NCBI GenBank assembly: GCA_030522415.1
Contig: CM060104.1
Span: 21,467,825 to 21,531,824 of the forward strand
DNA: 64,000 bases
Reading direction: 5' to 3'
Source of the DNA: Channallabes apus
Taxonomy: Eukaryota > Chordata > Actinopteri > Siluriformes > Clariidae
A program made the translations under genes and the position numbers. Positions 53,016 to 64,000 of this stretch are shown here, one piece after another. The notes beneath the pieces are model-generated. The model had not been told where the DNA came from. It ran no database searches and was given only the letters and a program-made list of their open reading frames with translations. Numbering within the stretch: the first letter of the stretch is position 1; every line of letters begins with the position of its first letter.

Positions 53016-54887
53016 GTAACAACTGAGTGTTTTTATTGCTTTGGACTTTTTTTTTTTTTTTTTTGTATGCCTTTATTCCAATATGTGTATTGTTTACATG
53101 TAGTTGTCCAGACGAGTTTAGTGGCTGAGCCCGACAAGAAGCCAGCAGAAGTAAGGCTGTGTTTTTCTACTTCGCACTGTAAAAATCTCATGAAGTCGAT
53201 TGTTTTCTTCACATTTGCATATGGAATGCCTCACAACACAGAACCCGTTCTTTTTGTTTCAGATAAGTGTGATAACAGTGCAGCAAGTTTACGAAATTCT
53301 CAAGCTGCACAGTCACAGACCTGAAAAAAAAGGCAGGAGTCTTAGTCATTCTTACTAATGTTCTGTCTTAATAATCTTCTATAATTCTGGAATGTTCTGT
53401 GAGACCTGCTATGTTATAGCCATTTTAAACAGTCTCTTAACTGTTTAAAACTTTAAAACTCTTACTAGACTTTGACGTCAATAACAGCTTGGCACAAAGT
53501 CCTCGATCCTAAACATGATGACATGGAAAACATCCTGTTAAGACAAAGTAATATCCGAGACTTGGATAGATCTTCCATGAACTTTACAGAAAGTTCCACC
53601 ATATGTTTCGATCAGACATGTACCTGTGGCTCCTGAGTGATGCAGCAGTAAAGTGCTCGCCATTATCATCCACAATGAGGTCACAAGCTTGATTCCTGTT
53701 GTGTAAATGACAGTACGAAAAGCACATATTGGTGTAGGGGCTCTCTGGTTGGTAGCTGTCGCTAATGTTGAAGTGCCCTAAAACAACAGGTGGGAATTGG
53801 ACACGGCTAAATTAGGGTGGGGAAAAAAAGACAAGTCCCAATGAATTACAGAATTAGCATGTTAAAATCAATACATTAATAAAATCCATTAATAAAATTA
53901 CAGGAATGCTATAGTTTGAGCTGCTGTTAGAGAAACTTCTGAACAATCAGTTTGGAGAGTTAAGCAGCGCTGTGGTATAATGAAATACAAGGTATAAGAA
54001 CAATGGAAGTACTGTATAACATAACGTTGTCCTTTTGTTCTCGATAGAAAGAATTTCTTATAGCCGGGAAATGTTGATGGAGCTGGCCAAGTCTCCACTA
54101 GCAAAACGAAAACCCGACTTCTTGCCCGTTCACCCTATAGTTCTGGAAAAGCGGGTAGGTTGCTTTTTCTGACTAATGTATAATGTGTATGTACTTATGT
54201 ACGTTAGAGCAGTGCTTCATAGACAGACAGCTGTTCTATTTCTGGGCATTGCGATTTTCGATTTGCTTTAATAGTGCTCAAGTTTGTTTAATTCCTTTCA
54301 GGCAGCTATATTTCATACGAGGTTTTGAAGTATTAAAAACTGCTAAATTATTTAATAAACATTAAAATGTTGTGTAACTCGCCTTATTCATTGATTGTCA
54401 TGTCTCGTACAAAGCATTAATTTTTTTTCCCTGCCAATCTGCTGCTCCACACTCTTGTACAGTAGGTGGCAGTAATACACCAACTGGCCATAGACTCCAA
54501 AGAAAAAAAAATGGTATTCTCACAAAATATGGGTGTTTGTGAAGGCTGTAAAAGTGGTTTGTATTTTGTGCTAAAGCAAAGTTCTATTTTTCAAGACATT
54601 GAAGTTTATCTTAGTAATGAAAAGAAATTGTTAATAGATTTTGAATCAAACGCTGGTGCACTGATCCAATTAATCAAATTGACTAATCAAACATTAAATT
54701 GCCAAACCAATTAAATTGCACATCTGTAGTGCACACACATACAGATTACAGTCACATTCTAGGGATATTACTGTCTTTGAATTCCATTGTTTGTCATTTC
54801 ATTTGTTCACAGAGGGAACCAAACACGAACATAATGTTTGACAACGACCACACTAAGAAGAGAGCGGACATGAACATGTATGTATAA
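52940..54887 (+). CDS. C8orf88-like small protein with eIF4E-binding-type motif (gene span)
   Basis: Five coding exons join in frame to 124 residues. The N-terminus MMEVSMRRMKNLEPARPLRR resembles human C8orf88 (LQPARPVRHL). The core RISYSREMLMELAKS and KRKPDFLPVHPIVLEK parallels human ERIKYSRDFLLKLSS and RKKPDFLPDHPIVLQK. YSREMLM fits the Tyr-x4-Leu-hydrophobic eIF4E-binding consensus found in 4E-BPs, and the PDFLP that follows resembles their second contact. A role in translation control is thus plausible but unproven. Human C8orf88 is about 117 residues, so the length agrees. The last residues (after EKREPNTNIMFDNDHTKKR) are not conserved with human as far as I recall. Confidence 0.82.
53104..53150 (+). 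CDS. C8orf88-like exon 2
   Basis: 47 nt coding VVQTSLVAEPDKKPAE. Acceptor CATGTAG, donor GAA|GTAAGG. Its sequence is weakly conserved; the call rests on phase and signals. Confidence 0.68.
53263..53332 (+). CDS. C8orf88-like exon 3
   Basis: Encodes ISVITVQQVYEILKLHSHRP and EKK. Acceptor GTTTCAG. The end is uncertain: a GC donor AAAG|GCAGGA gives KKE-RI, as in human KKERI, while a GT six bases further on (GGA|GTCTTA) keeps the same phase but is a poor site and gives KKGRKRI. Confidence 0.65.
53610..53820 (+). repeat. SINE-like fragment in intron
   Basis: AGTAAAGTGCTCGCCATTATC and ACAAGCTTGATTCCTG parallel the tRNA-like head of the family at 18580-18965 (AAGTGCTCACCCTATCATC, GAGTTTGATCCCC). 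Diverged. Confidence 0.45.
54048..54154 (+). CDS. C8orf88-like exon 4: eIF4E-binding-type motif
   Basis: Encodes RISYSREMLMELAKSPLAKR and KPDFLPVHPIVLEKR, the conserved core of the protein. Acceptor TCGATAG, donor CGG|GTAGGT. Confidence 0.88.
54813..54887 (+). CDS. C8orf88-like exon 5 and stop
   Basis: Encodes REPNTNIMFDNDHTKKRADM and NMYV, then TAA. Acceptor GTTCACAG in phase 0. Confidence 0.72.
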   Translation, partial: REPNTNIMFDNDHTKKRADMNMYV

Positions 54888-55870
54888 ACACATGTACTGT
54901 AAGTAAGCATGTATATGCTTCCTCTAGCTATGGGGTCTCCGTTTCAATCCCAAACGCTTGGGTTACTATTTATATGGAGTTTTCACATTCGCCACTGGTC
55001 AATGTGGGCTTCCTCTGGACTCTTCAGTTTATATGTTACCTGAAAAAAACCTGCTGGTAGATGTATTGATTGGCCCTTAGGTGTGCCTGTAATAGTGCCT
55101 GGTGCTGTATGATGGACTGTTCTTCCATCCTGGCTGTATGGCTCTGGAACAACCATCAGGATAAGCTGCTTATTGAAGGTTAATGAATGAGCGAATGTAA
55201 ATCCAAATACTGCAGGAACTCTCAAACTTCCCACTTACAGTGACAAAGTATGTCTTGTATATATGTACATTTGTCTTCTATATAACACTGTTAAGCACTA
55301 TGCACAAACAGTAGATAAAATAAATAAGCACACTGAAATAAATAAAACCAAACATAACAGACACAAAAATAGATGACTTATTTAGGTAAATTATTAAAGG
55401 AAGTTAATTAATGAATAAACAAGTGACTCTGCTGTTGAGACGTTAAGAGGAAATTCATTCCAATAAGCAAGTCCAATTTGAACTTAAGCTATCTAAGAAA
55501 ATGCTGAAGGATTGCAGAAATCTAGCCTGTGGGAAATTAAACCATGAGTAGTTTTCCTTGTGTCTAATTTATGAGATGTTTCTGAGCTTAAAAAAAAAAA
55601 AGCAAAACTTCTGATTTCTCTGATAAAACAGGTAGAGGCTTTTTTTTCTGCGAATAAAAATGACTTCAGTTTTGTTTTTGCTCAGCTGCAAAAGAGCTGC
55701 GCTGACATCCAGGTTTTTATATCAGGACTGCGGAAACCCTATAAGCAATGTTGGCCTGAAGTTGTGGTCAATAGCTGCAAGATATATAGTGCATTTATAA
55801 ACATATTGATCAGGTATGATATTCAAAATCCAAAAAAACCTCTAACCTATTTTTAAAGACTTAAATTGTA
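54888..55870. other. 3' flank of the C8orf88-like gene
   Basis: Contains a diverged SINE-like piece at 54920-55160, AATAAA hexamers around 55320-55345, and AT-rich sequence. No gene. Confidence 0.5.
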
Positions 55871-57451
55871 CAAACCGGATTCCAAAAAAGTTGGGACACT
55901 AAACAAATTGTGAATAAAAACTGAATGCAATGATGTGGAGATGGCAAATGTCAATATTTTATTCAGAATAGAACATAAATCACAGAACAAAAGTTTAAAC
56001 TGAGAAAATGTATCATTTTATGGGGAAAATATGGTGAATCAAAATGTCATGGTGTCAACAAATCCCAAAAAAGTTGGGACAAGGCCATTTTCACCACTGT
56101 GTGGCATCTCCCCTTCTTCTTACAACACTCAACAGACGTCTGGGGACAGAGGAGACCAGTTTCTCAAGTTTAGAAATAGGAATGCTCTCCCATTCTTGTC
56201 TAATACAGGCCTCTAACTGTTCAATCGTCTTGGGCCTTCTTTGTCGCACCTTCCTCTTTATGATGCGCTAAATGTTCTCTATTGGGGAAAGATCTGGACT
56301 GCAGACTGGCCATTTCAGTACCCGGATCCTTCTCCTACGCAGCCATGATGTTGTGATTGATGCAGAATGTGGTCTGGCATTATCTTGTTGAAAAATGCAG
56401 GGTCTTCCCTGAAAGAGATGACTAGATGTTGTTCTAGAACCTGAATATATTTTTCTGCATTGATGGTGCCTTTCCAGACATGCAAGCTGCCCATGCCACA
56501 CGCACTCATGCAGCCCCATACCATCAGAGATGCAGGCTTCTGAACTGAGCGTTGATGATAACTTGGGTTGTCCTTGTCCTCTTTGGTCGGGATGACATGG
56601 CGTCCCACATTTCCAACAAGAACTTCGAATCGTGACTCGTCTGCCCACAGAACAGTCTTCCATTTTGCCAAACTCCATTTTAAATTATCCCTGGCCCAAT
56701 GAAAACGCCTGTGCTTGTGGATCTTGCTTAGAAATGGCTTCTTCTTTGCACTGTAGAGTTTCAGCTGGCAACGGCGGATGGCACGGTGGATTGTGTTCAC
56801 TGACAATGGTTTCTGGAAGTATTCCTGAGCCCATTCTGTGATTTCCTTTACAGTAGCATTTCTGTTTGTGGTGCAGTGTCGTTTAAGGGCCCGGAGATCA
56901 CGGGCATCCAGTATGGTTTTACGCCCTTGACCCTTACGCACAGAGATTGTTCCAGATTCTCTGAATCTTCGGATGATATTACGCACAGTTGATGATGATA
57001 ACTGCAAAGTCTTTGCAATTTTTCGCTGGGTAACACCTTTCTGATATTGCTCCACTATCTTTCTGCGCAACATTGTGGGAATTGGTGATCCTCTACCCAT
57101 CTTGGCTTCTGAGAGACACTGCCACTCTGAGAAGCTCTTTTTATACACAATCATGTTGCCAATTAACCTAATTACTGTTAATTGGTTTTCCTGCTCTTCG
57201 TTATGCTCAAATTAACTTTTTCCAGCCTCTTATTGCTACTTGTCCCAACTTTTTTGGGATTTGTTGACACCGTGAAATTTGGAATCAACATATTTTTCCC
57301 TTAAAATGATACATTTTCTCGGATTAAACTTTTGATCTGTCATCTATGTTCTATTCTGAATAAAATATTGACATTTGCGATCTCCACATCATTGCATTCA
57401 GTTTTTATTCACAATTTGTTTAGTGTCCCAACTTTTTTGGAATCCGGTTTG
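55871..57451 (-). mobile_element. Tc1-like transposon, copy B
   Basis: 1581 bases, the same family and nearly the same sequence as 26731-28316, in the opposite orientation. Ends CAAACCGGATTCCAAAAAAG, flanked by TA on both sides. Both arms retain the ACTAAACAAATTG block. Confidence 0.93.
56091..57100 (-). pseudogene. Tc1 transposase copy B, same frameshift and stop
   Basis: [11 protein letters not shown] start, HTH, VLWADESRFEV, then a frameshift after LEQHL and a stop after IENI, at the same places as copy A. The second Asp block reads FQQDNARPHS. Small substitutions separate the copies (for example SDES/ADES, GPIN/GTIN). Confidence 0.9.
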
Positions 57452-58182
57452 TATAATAAGTTGAGTTGGTTCAAAAGCTGCTTGGAAACTAACATGGTCC
57501 GTCAGCTTCCTGCAGAGCATAAGTAACTTTCAGAAGAGCTGGCTCGTGTAAACCTTTAATGTGCTTTTTGGAGTTCTTTAAACTTCCTCCATGATGCCGT
57601 ATTTCATTTCAGCATCTGTCTCTGATGCTAAAATGTACTTTATGGTGTTCATGTTTCTTTTGTATATGCTGTTGCTTTCCTTAATCGGTTGTCTTGTAAG
57701 TTTAGGTCGTTTTCTTGATTGAGTGTTGTTTTTTCCCCTTGGACTTGGGGCCTGGAGTTCAGTATGATTGGTGAAGTGGTTGTGTTCAGAGGGTGTCTAA
57801 CAGTAACTGCTGATTCTTTCACTCTGTCATGTTACTGTTCCTACTTTTGTGATGCTGGGGAAAGAGTTGTCATGGCCCTTGATACCTGAAACTTTAATTC
57901 AATTCAATATTATTTGTAGAACTCCTTTATTAATGGACACTGTCATCAAGCAACTTGAAAAAAAGATATAACTGTATGCCTACTGAGCCCGCCAGAGGCA
58001 AGAGGAGCAAATAAAAACTCCCTTATGAGAAGTTATGAGAAGGAAACATTGATGGGTACCAGACTCGGACAGAAACATATCCTCACCATAGTGACACTGG
58101 TTAATGCAATTATAATTAGTTCTCTTCTTTAAAACTGTAAGACATTATATACTATAGTGTTAGGCTTTATTTATGAATTAAA
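57452..58182. other. Intergenic between Tc1 copy B and Helitron
   Basis: AT-rich unique sequence. No supported features. Confidence 0.55.
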
Positions 58183-60118
58183 CTAGCAGTACCCGCGCGC
58201 TTCGCTGCGCGCAGAACTGGAGAAGTATAATACTCAGTATATGCAATGATGAATGAAGAGGACAGTGGACAAAAATAATACAGTGGGTAAATACATACCG
58301 GAGAAATACATACCGAATGAATACATACATAAGCATGAAGTATGGTGATGTCATATGATGTTTGTGTGGCATACTCAGTATTAAGGGAAGTATTAATACA
58401 AACCGGATAAATACATACCGAATAAATACATAATTATTCATAACGTTATTATGTTTCTGTTGTTAGTTTAGTGTTGTTCTTCTTGTTGGATAAATACACA
58501 CAATAAATACATCTAATACTGGATACATACTGGATAACATACTGGATACATACAATAGTTAAAGTAATGCTTCAGTATAAACCACATTTTTTGTGTGTCT
58601 TGTGGGAGCGAAAATATGCAAATTGTGCCTGTGATTTACTCTAGAACATGCCACATAAAACTGGCCGTGCGAAAAGCATGGCAGCCGCAAATCAATGCCA
58701 GCGACGGAGAGAGTTTGGCCTTGAGCTTTGTTTATAGTTAAAGCAAAGGAAAGTCGTATCGGGAATTGCAATCTTTTAAATTCAAAAGGATAGTCACTGG
58801 GGATCATTGGAATCCGCGGAATAAATACCTTGTCACCCTTTCCACAGCCAGTTATTATTGAGGCTTCGATAACATTTGATTGCATTGCAGTCACTCGTAA
58901 ACGGGTTCCGTTACACAGTTTCGGTGGGTTAAGATTTCTCAACAACATTATTGGTGTACCAACTTTGAGGAACAGTTTATGGGGAGGCATGCCTGGAGGA
59001 TTAAGAGAGTTCAAGAATTCAAGAGGATAATGCACTGCTTCTTCAGCATGTGAAACAGAATCAATAGAAGAATATGTTTTTTTTTCACCAGGGAGTTTCT
59101 CAAGGAGAAACATATTTATTTCATCAGCGCTATCATTTCTAGGCGATAAGATTGCTCTTTCACATGACCATGGATCATTTCTTGTATTGAGATGTCTAAT
59201 ATCCGGGTAAACCTTAGCGACCAGTTGTTCAAGAGAGGGGACCAAATGTCCAAGGTTTTCCGGTATTTCAATTTGTCCGTCAGAATCGTGTTTCAGTTGG
59301 CCGTTAGCAATTTTCAACAGCATTTCTGAAAAGGCAGCAGCCGAAGAGTCTCCCTTCAAGTGAACTCTCATGTTCATCGTAAGTGTGAATTTGTGAATGT
59401 GACTCCATATAAAGGACGACTTTATGCATGCTGTCACTTCATCAGCCCGGGTTCCTCTGGGAATGACCGGCAGAGTTTGTCGGAAATCGCCTGAAAACAG
59501 CACAGTAAGGCCCCCCATTAATTTTTCATTGTTTCTGATGTCCTGAAGTGTTCTGTTCAGAGCCTCTATTCCGCTTTTGTGGGACATAGTGCACTCGTCC
59601 CAAATGATCAGGACAGAATGTTGTAAAAGTTGAGCTAAGGCAGTGCCTTTTTTGATATTACACACAGGATTTGCAGTGTAAGTTAGGTGTAATGGCAACT
59701 CGAACGCTGAATGAGCAGTTTTGCCTCCGTCTAATAAAGTGGCAGCGATGCCAGATGAGGCTACAGCTATTGCAAACGTCATATTGCAAAAGCCATAGAA
59801 ACGTTTTGGTATTTCTAGAGGGCCTTTTTTCTAGGTTTCTAGAGGGCGTACGTACATTTTTATAATTTTCCCGTGTAGAGGACCACGTGGCACACGCCCG
59901 TGCCAAATTTCATGATTGCAAGTGAAGGGAAACGTTTTTCTATGTTTTCTAGGTTTCTAGAGGGGCTACCTAGATTTCCGGATTTTTCCCGGGGAGGGGG
60001 TCGCATGACACACCTCTGTACTAAATTTCAAGTTTCTAGCTCATGTAGAAGTTGCCTTTCTAACCCGGACAAACATACATACATAGATACATACAAACTT
60101 TCCCCTTTATTAGTATAT
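58183..60118 (-). mobile_element. Internally deleted Helitron with 3' hairpin
   Basis: On the minus strand the element ends with a GC hairpin (GCGCGCAGCGAAGCGCGC at about 58195-58213) followed by CTAG at 58183-58186 and a T, the classic Helitron 3' end. The distal part near 60118 reads ACTAATAAAGGGGAAAGTTTG, a typical 5'-end block, followed by direct repeats of TCTAGAAACCTAGAAAA. The central gene keeps only part of the helicase. The exact 5' base is approximate. Confidence 0.82.
58559..59782 (-). pseudogene. Helitron PIF1-like helicase fragment, N-terminally deleted
   Basis: 407 codons without a stop: AVASSGIAATLLDGGKTAHS (motif Ia), IIWDECTMSHK (Walker B), LSGDFRQTLPVIPRGTR (motif III), GTPIMLLRNLNPP, and SFALTINKAQGQTL plus YVACSRV (motifs V-VI). 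The Rep nickase domain and the Walker A loop are absent, so this cannot be a working RepHel protein. The open frame is well preserved, so the loss is recent, or the element has been moved by a partner. Confidence 0.88.
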
Positions 60119-60292
60119 AATATAAGAATACAAAAGTCTCCAAATTAAAAACTTTACTGAAGTTATTAACTTGTAACTTGAGTCCAAAACTGTACCTAGA
60201 AATTGCAGTCCTGGGGCTATGCGAAGTACATCCATCTACCAGCTACTGTAATCTCATGCTGATCTTAAGTCTGTCCATGTTGCGCATCTTCA

Positions 60293-60295
<3 letters not shown>

Positions 60296-60325
<30 letters not shown>
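60296..60325. repeat. (GA)n microsatellite
   Basis: About fifteen GA units. Confidence 0.9.
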
Positions 60326-60328
<3 letters not shown>

Positions 60329-60594
60329 CTGATCATTAGGTGTGTTCTTGTCGTATATGACAAGACCAGACATTCTCAGGCCTGGAGCACTACATTTCAT
60401 GCCACCTTTGATTAAAATTTTCTCATTCAAAATTCTGCTCCACATTTGCAGCTATTTTGATCAGCTAGATCAGATACAGCACCGGTTCTCGTTCTGGTAG
60501 TTACTTTTTTGTTTGTTTGTTTCCTTTTCTTTTTTTTCTGAAAATGACAACCCATTGTCAGATTTATTCTTGAGCTCTTAGCTCATAGTTACTA

Positions 60595-60779
60595 GGGCCA
60601 GGTGTAGCTCAGTGGTTAAGGCTACGGTTCGGAAGATCCCAGGTTCAAACCCCACAACCACCAAGTTGCCACTGTTGGACCCTTGAGCAAGGCCCTTAAC
60701 CCTCAACTGCTCAGATGTATAATGAGATTTAAAAAATGTAAGTCGCTCTGGATTAGAGCGTCTGCTAAATGTAAATGTA
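60595..60779 (+). mobile_element. tRNA-derived SINE, copy 2
   Basis: Same family as 12213-12410, with the identical head TAGCTCAGTGGTTAAGG and B-box AGGTTCAAACCCC. It lacks about ten bases (ATTGGACT region) after the A box, and the tail ends TCTGCTAAATGTAAATG. Confidence 0.88.
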
Positions 60780-62349
60780 GTTGATTACACTTAAATGGTG
60801 CCTTTGTATTGTCTCATTATAGAACTAAATAGAAATTTATTTTTTCTTTCTTCTAAAAACAATAATTGTTGAAATAAAAACATTAAATAATATTCGCTTA
60901 GCTTTTGTTATTTCTGTCAATGTAAAATTTAGGAATGAAAGCTTTTTACTGTAGCTCTAACAAGTAACCAAATGGTTACTGTGTATTTAGAATAGTTGGA
61001 TTACATTCAGAAAATTTATTCTGCAGTTAAAGGGGTATAAGGCTGTGAGAGGTTTGACTCCCTTTTATACCAGGAGAAAACGTTTTTGTTGATATTTTAT
61101 GTACAAATTATATTTATTCATGAATTGTTTTTCTCTCTTTTGTCAAGAATTAGCACAGAGACAAAAAATAAGCTCATAAAATTTGTCTTTTTTCTAGGGT
61201 TCCTGCATAATGCAAGTGTGGACTTTCAACTGATTCGTATTTTACTTTGTGTTTAGAAGTGATATCTAAAAAATAATAAATCTGTACATATTGGTCATTA
61301 GTAACTGCTTTTGTGTGTGTGTGTGTGTGTATTTTTTTTTTTTTTATTGATTCCACAACTTTATTATAGTTTTGAAAAAATATATACTGTAAGTCTTGTG
61401 CAATAAAGCTTTTAGTTGTGAAATTATTCAGTTGTTTCCTGTTAGAAAGAAAAATAAATATAGCTGACATGTCAGGGAGGAGGAGGGAGGTTTGGGGTCA
61501 AATGAAGGTTTCATGCAAGAACCTTATTCTAAATCGTGAAACCTAGCACGTCCTACAGTGAGTCCCTCAGTGAGGCATACACCCTTAGTCATGATTTTAA
61601 TTTACCATAGTTAAAAGCTGTTTTGCCTTTGGTCAAAGTAATATGCATTCTATAAATTGTAAAATGTATTCTTAAACACTTTCAGGAACAAAAAATACTT
61701 TTCTTTGGCCAAATGTTTGTGCACACTCAACCTAAATACTGTATATGATTCTTCACCAAAGTTAGAAACGCACAACTGTGCAGAATGTATAGTACTGTGC
61801 AAAAGTTTTGGGTACAATTTATGCAGTTTCACAGGGAAATTATAATCCTATATAGCCATAGTGAGGATACGTTTTCGCAGCTGTTTTTTTTTTTTTTTTT
61901 TTTTTTTTCCTCCTGAAAAGTGACCTTGTACATAATATTCTGATCTTTTGACTGGCCTATGGATATTTTCCCCAAAGATTAAAAGTTTTCAAATCAGCAA
62001 TGTTGTGCTCACTTAAAAATGAAGTTAGAAAAAAAATGTATAACAAAGTTTTATTTATTTATTTTTTATTAAAAATCAAACAAGCAAGGAAACAAATTAT
62101 GATTTCTCTGGAACTAAGAGGACCAAACCTGTTAATGACCGCGCCCTGTGCACAAAGCAAAGTCAAGACATTGTTTGCTTTTGAAGAAGTCAAATTCTCT
62201 TGCGGCTGTTCGAGCCAGGATCCGCACACAGTGACGCTCTACAGGATAGTGTAAAGCCTTCTCAGAAGAATGAATGTTATTAGTTAAGCAATGCTACACG
62301 AGAGGGAGCGGTATTGAACTGGTCATTGGTGCTGAAAGCATCACAGCTA

Positions 62350-63966
<1,617 letters not shown>

Positions 63967-64000
63967 TATGTTGCTATTCTGTATAACAGTGTAACCTTGA

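Larger units (their letters stand above)
60119..62349. other. Intergenic with simple repeats and a SINE
   Basis: Holds a (GA) run at 60296-60325, the SINE at 60595-60779, a (GT) run at 61313-61330, and a T25 run near 61884-61908. At 61740-61830 a Tc1-end-like AGTACTGTGCAAAAGTTTTG fragment appears. No gene. Confidence 0.55.

Overview
The window is a piece of vertebrate nuclear genome, almost certainly from a teleost fish. It holds intron-rich orthologues of vertebrate genes, many Tc1, hAT, Harbinger, Helitron, SINE and LINE copies, AT-rich introns and long CA microsatellites. The repeat set would suit an otophysan such as a catfish, but I cannot fix the species from sequence alone. Exon boundaries were read by eye from GT/GC-AG sites, reading phase and recalled family alignment. 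In all three multi-exon genes the phases close exactly.

Layout. (1) About 0.5-31.8 kb, minus strand: setd2, the H3K36 methyltransferase. Eighteen coding exons fit one continuous frame of 2573 codons, and a second possible first exon is also present. The gene runs off the left edge before its C-terminal SRI exons. The intron that splits the WW domain carries a full-length LINE with both ORFs open, sitting inside an older hAT remnant. Other setd2 introns hold hAT and Harbinger non-autonomous elements, SINEs and a dead Tc1 copy. (2) About 31.8-32.57 kb: a short intergenic interval, a likely bidirectional promoter. (3) 32.57-38.97 kb, plus strand: a ten-exon divergent tubulin of 417 residues, best read as zeta-tubulin (tubz), a gene missing from humans. 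(4) About 41.9-47.3 kb, plus strand: rbm12b, with its five-RRM coding sequence in one exon and a probable upstream non-coding exon. (5) About 49.2-54.9 kb, plus strand: a small five-exon gene like human C8orf88, with an eIF4E-binding-type motif. (6) 55.9-64.0 kb: mobile DNA, with a second Tc1 copy sharing the lesions of the first, a Helitron with both ends but a gutted Rep/helicase gene, a tRNA-type SINE, and a Tc1 element whose transposase has a single internal stop.

The host genes do not form a pathway. SETD2 acts on chromatin during transcription elongation (and has reported activity on tubulin in mammals), the tubulin belongs to centriole and basal-body biology, RBM12B binds RNA, and the C8orf88-like protein probably touches cap-dependent translation. 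I found no wholly new system. The best leads are the setd2 5' architecture (alternative starts joined through a 22-nt exon), the tubz/setd2 head-to-head pair, unusual introns (two GC donors, an 81-nt stop-free intron, a UG tract beside an acceptor), and an unclassified 1.1-kb inverted-repeat structure at 49.4-50.6 kb.
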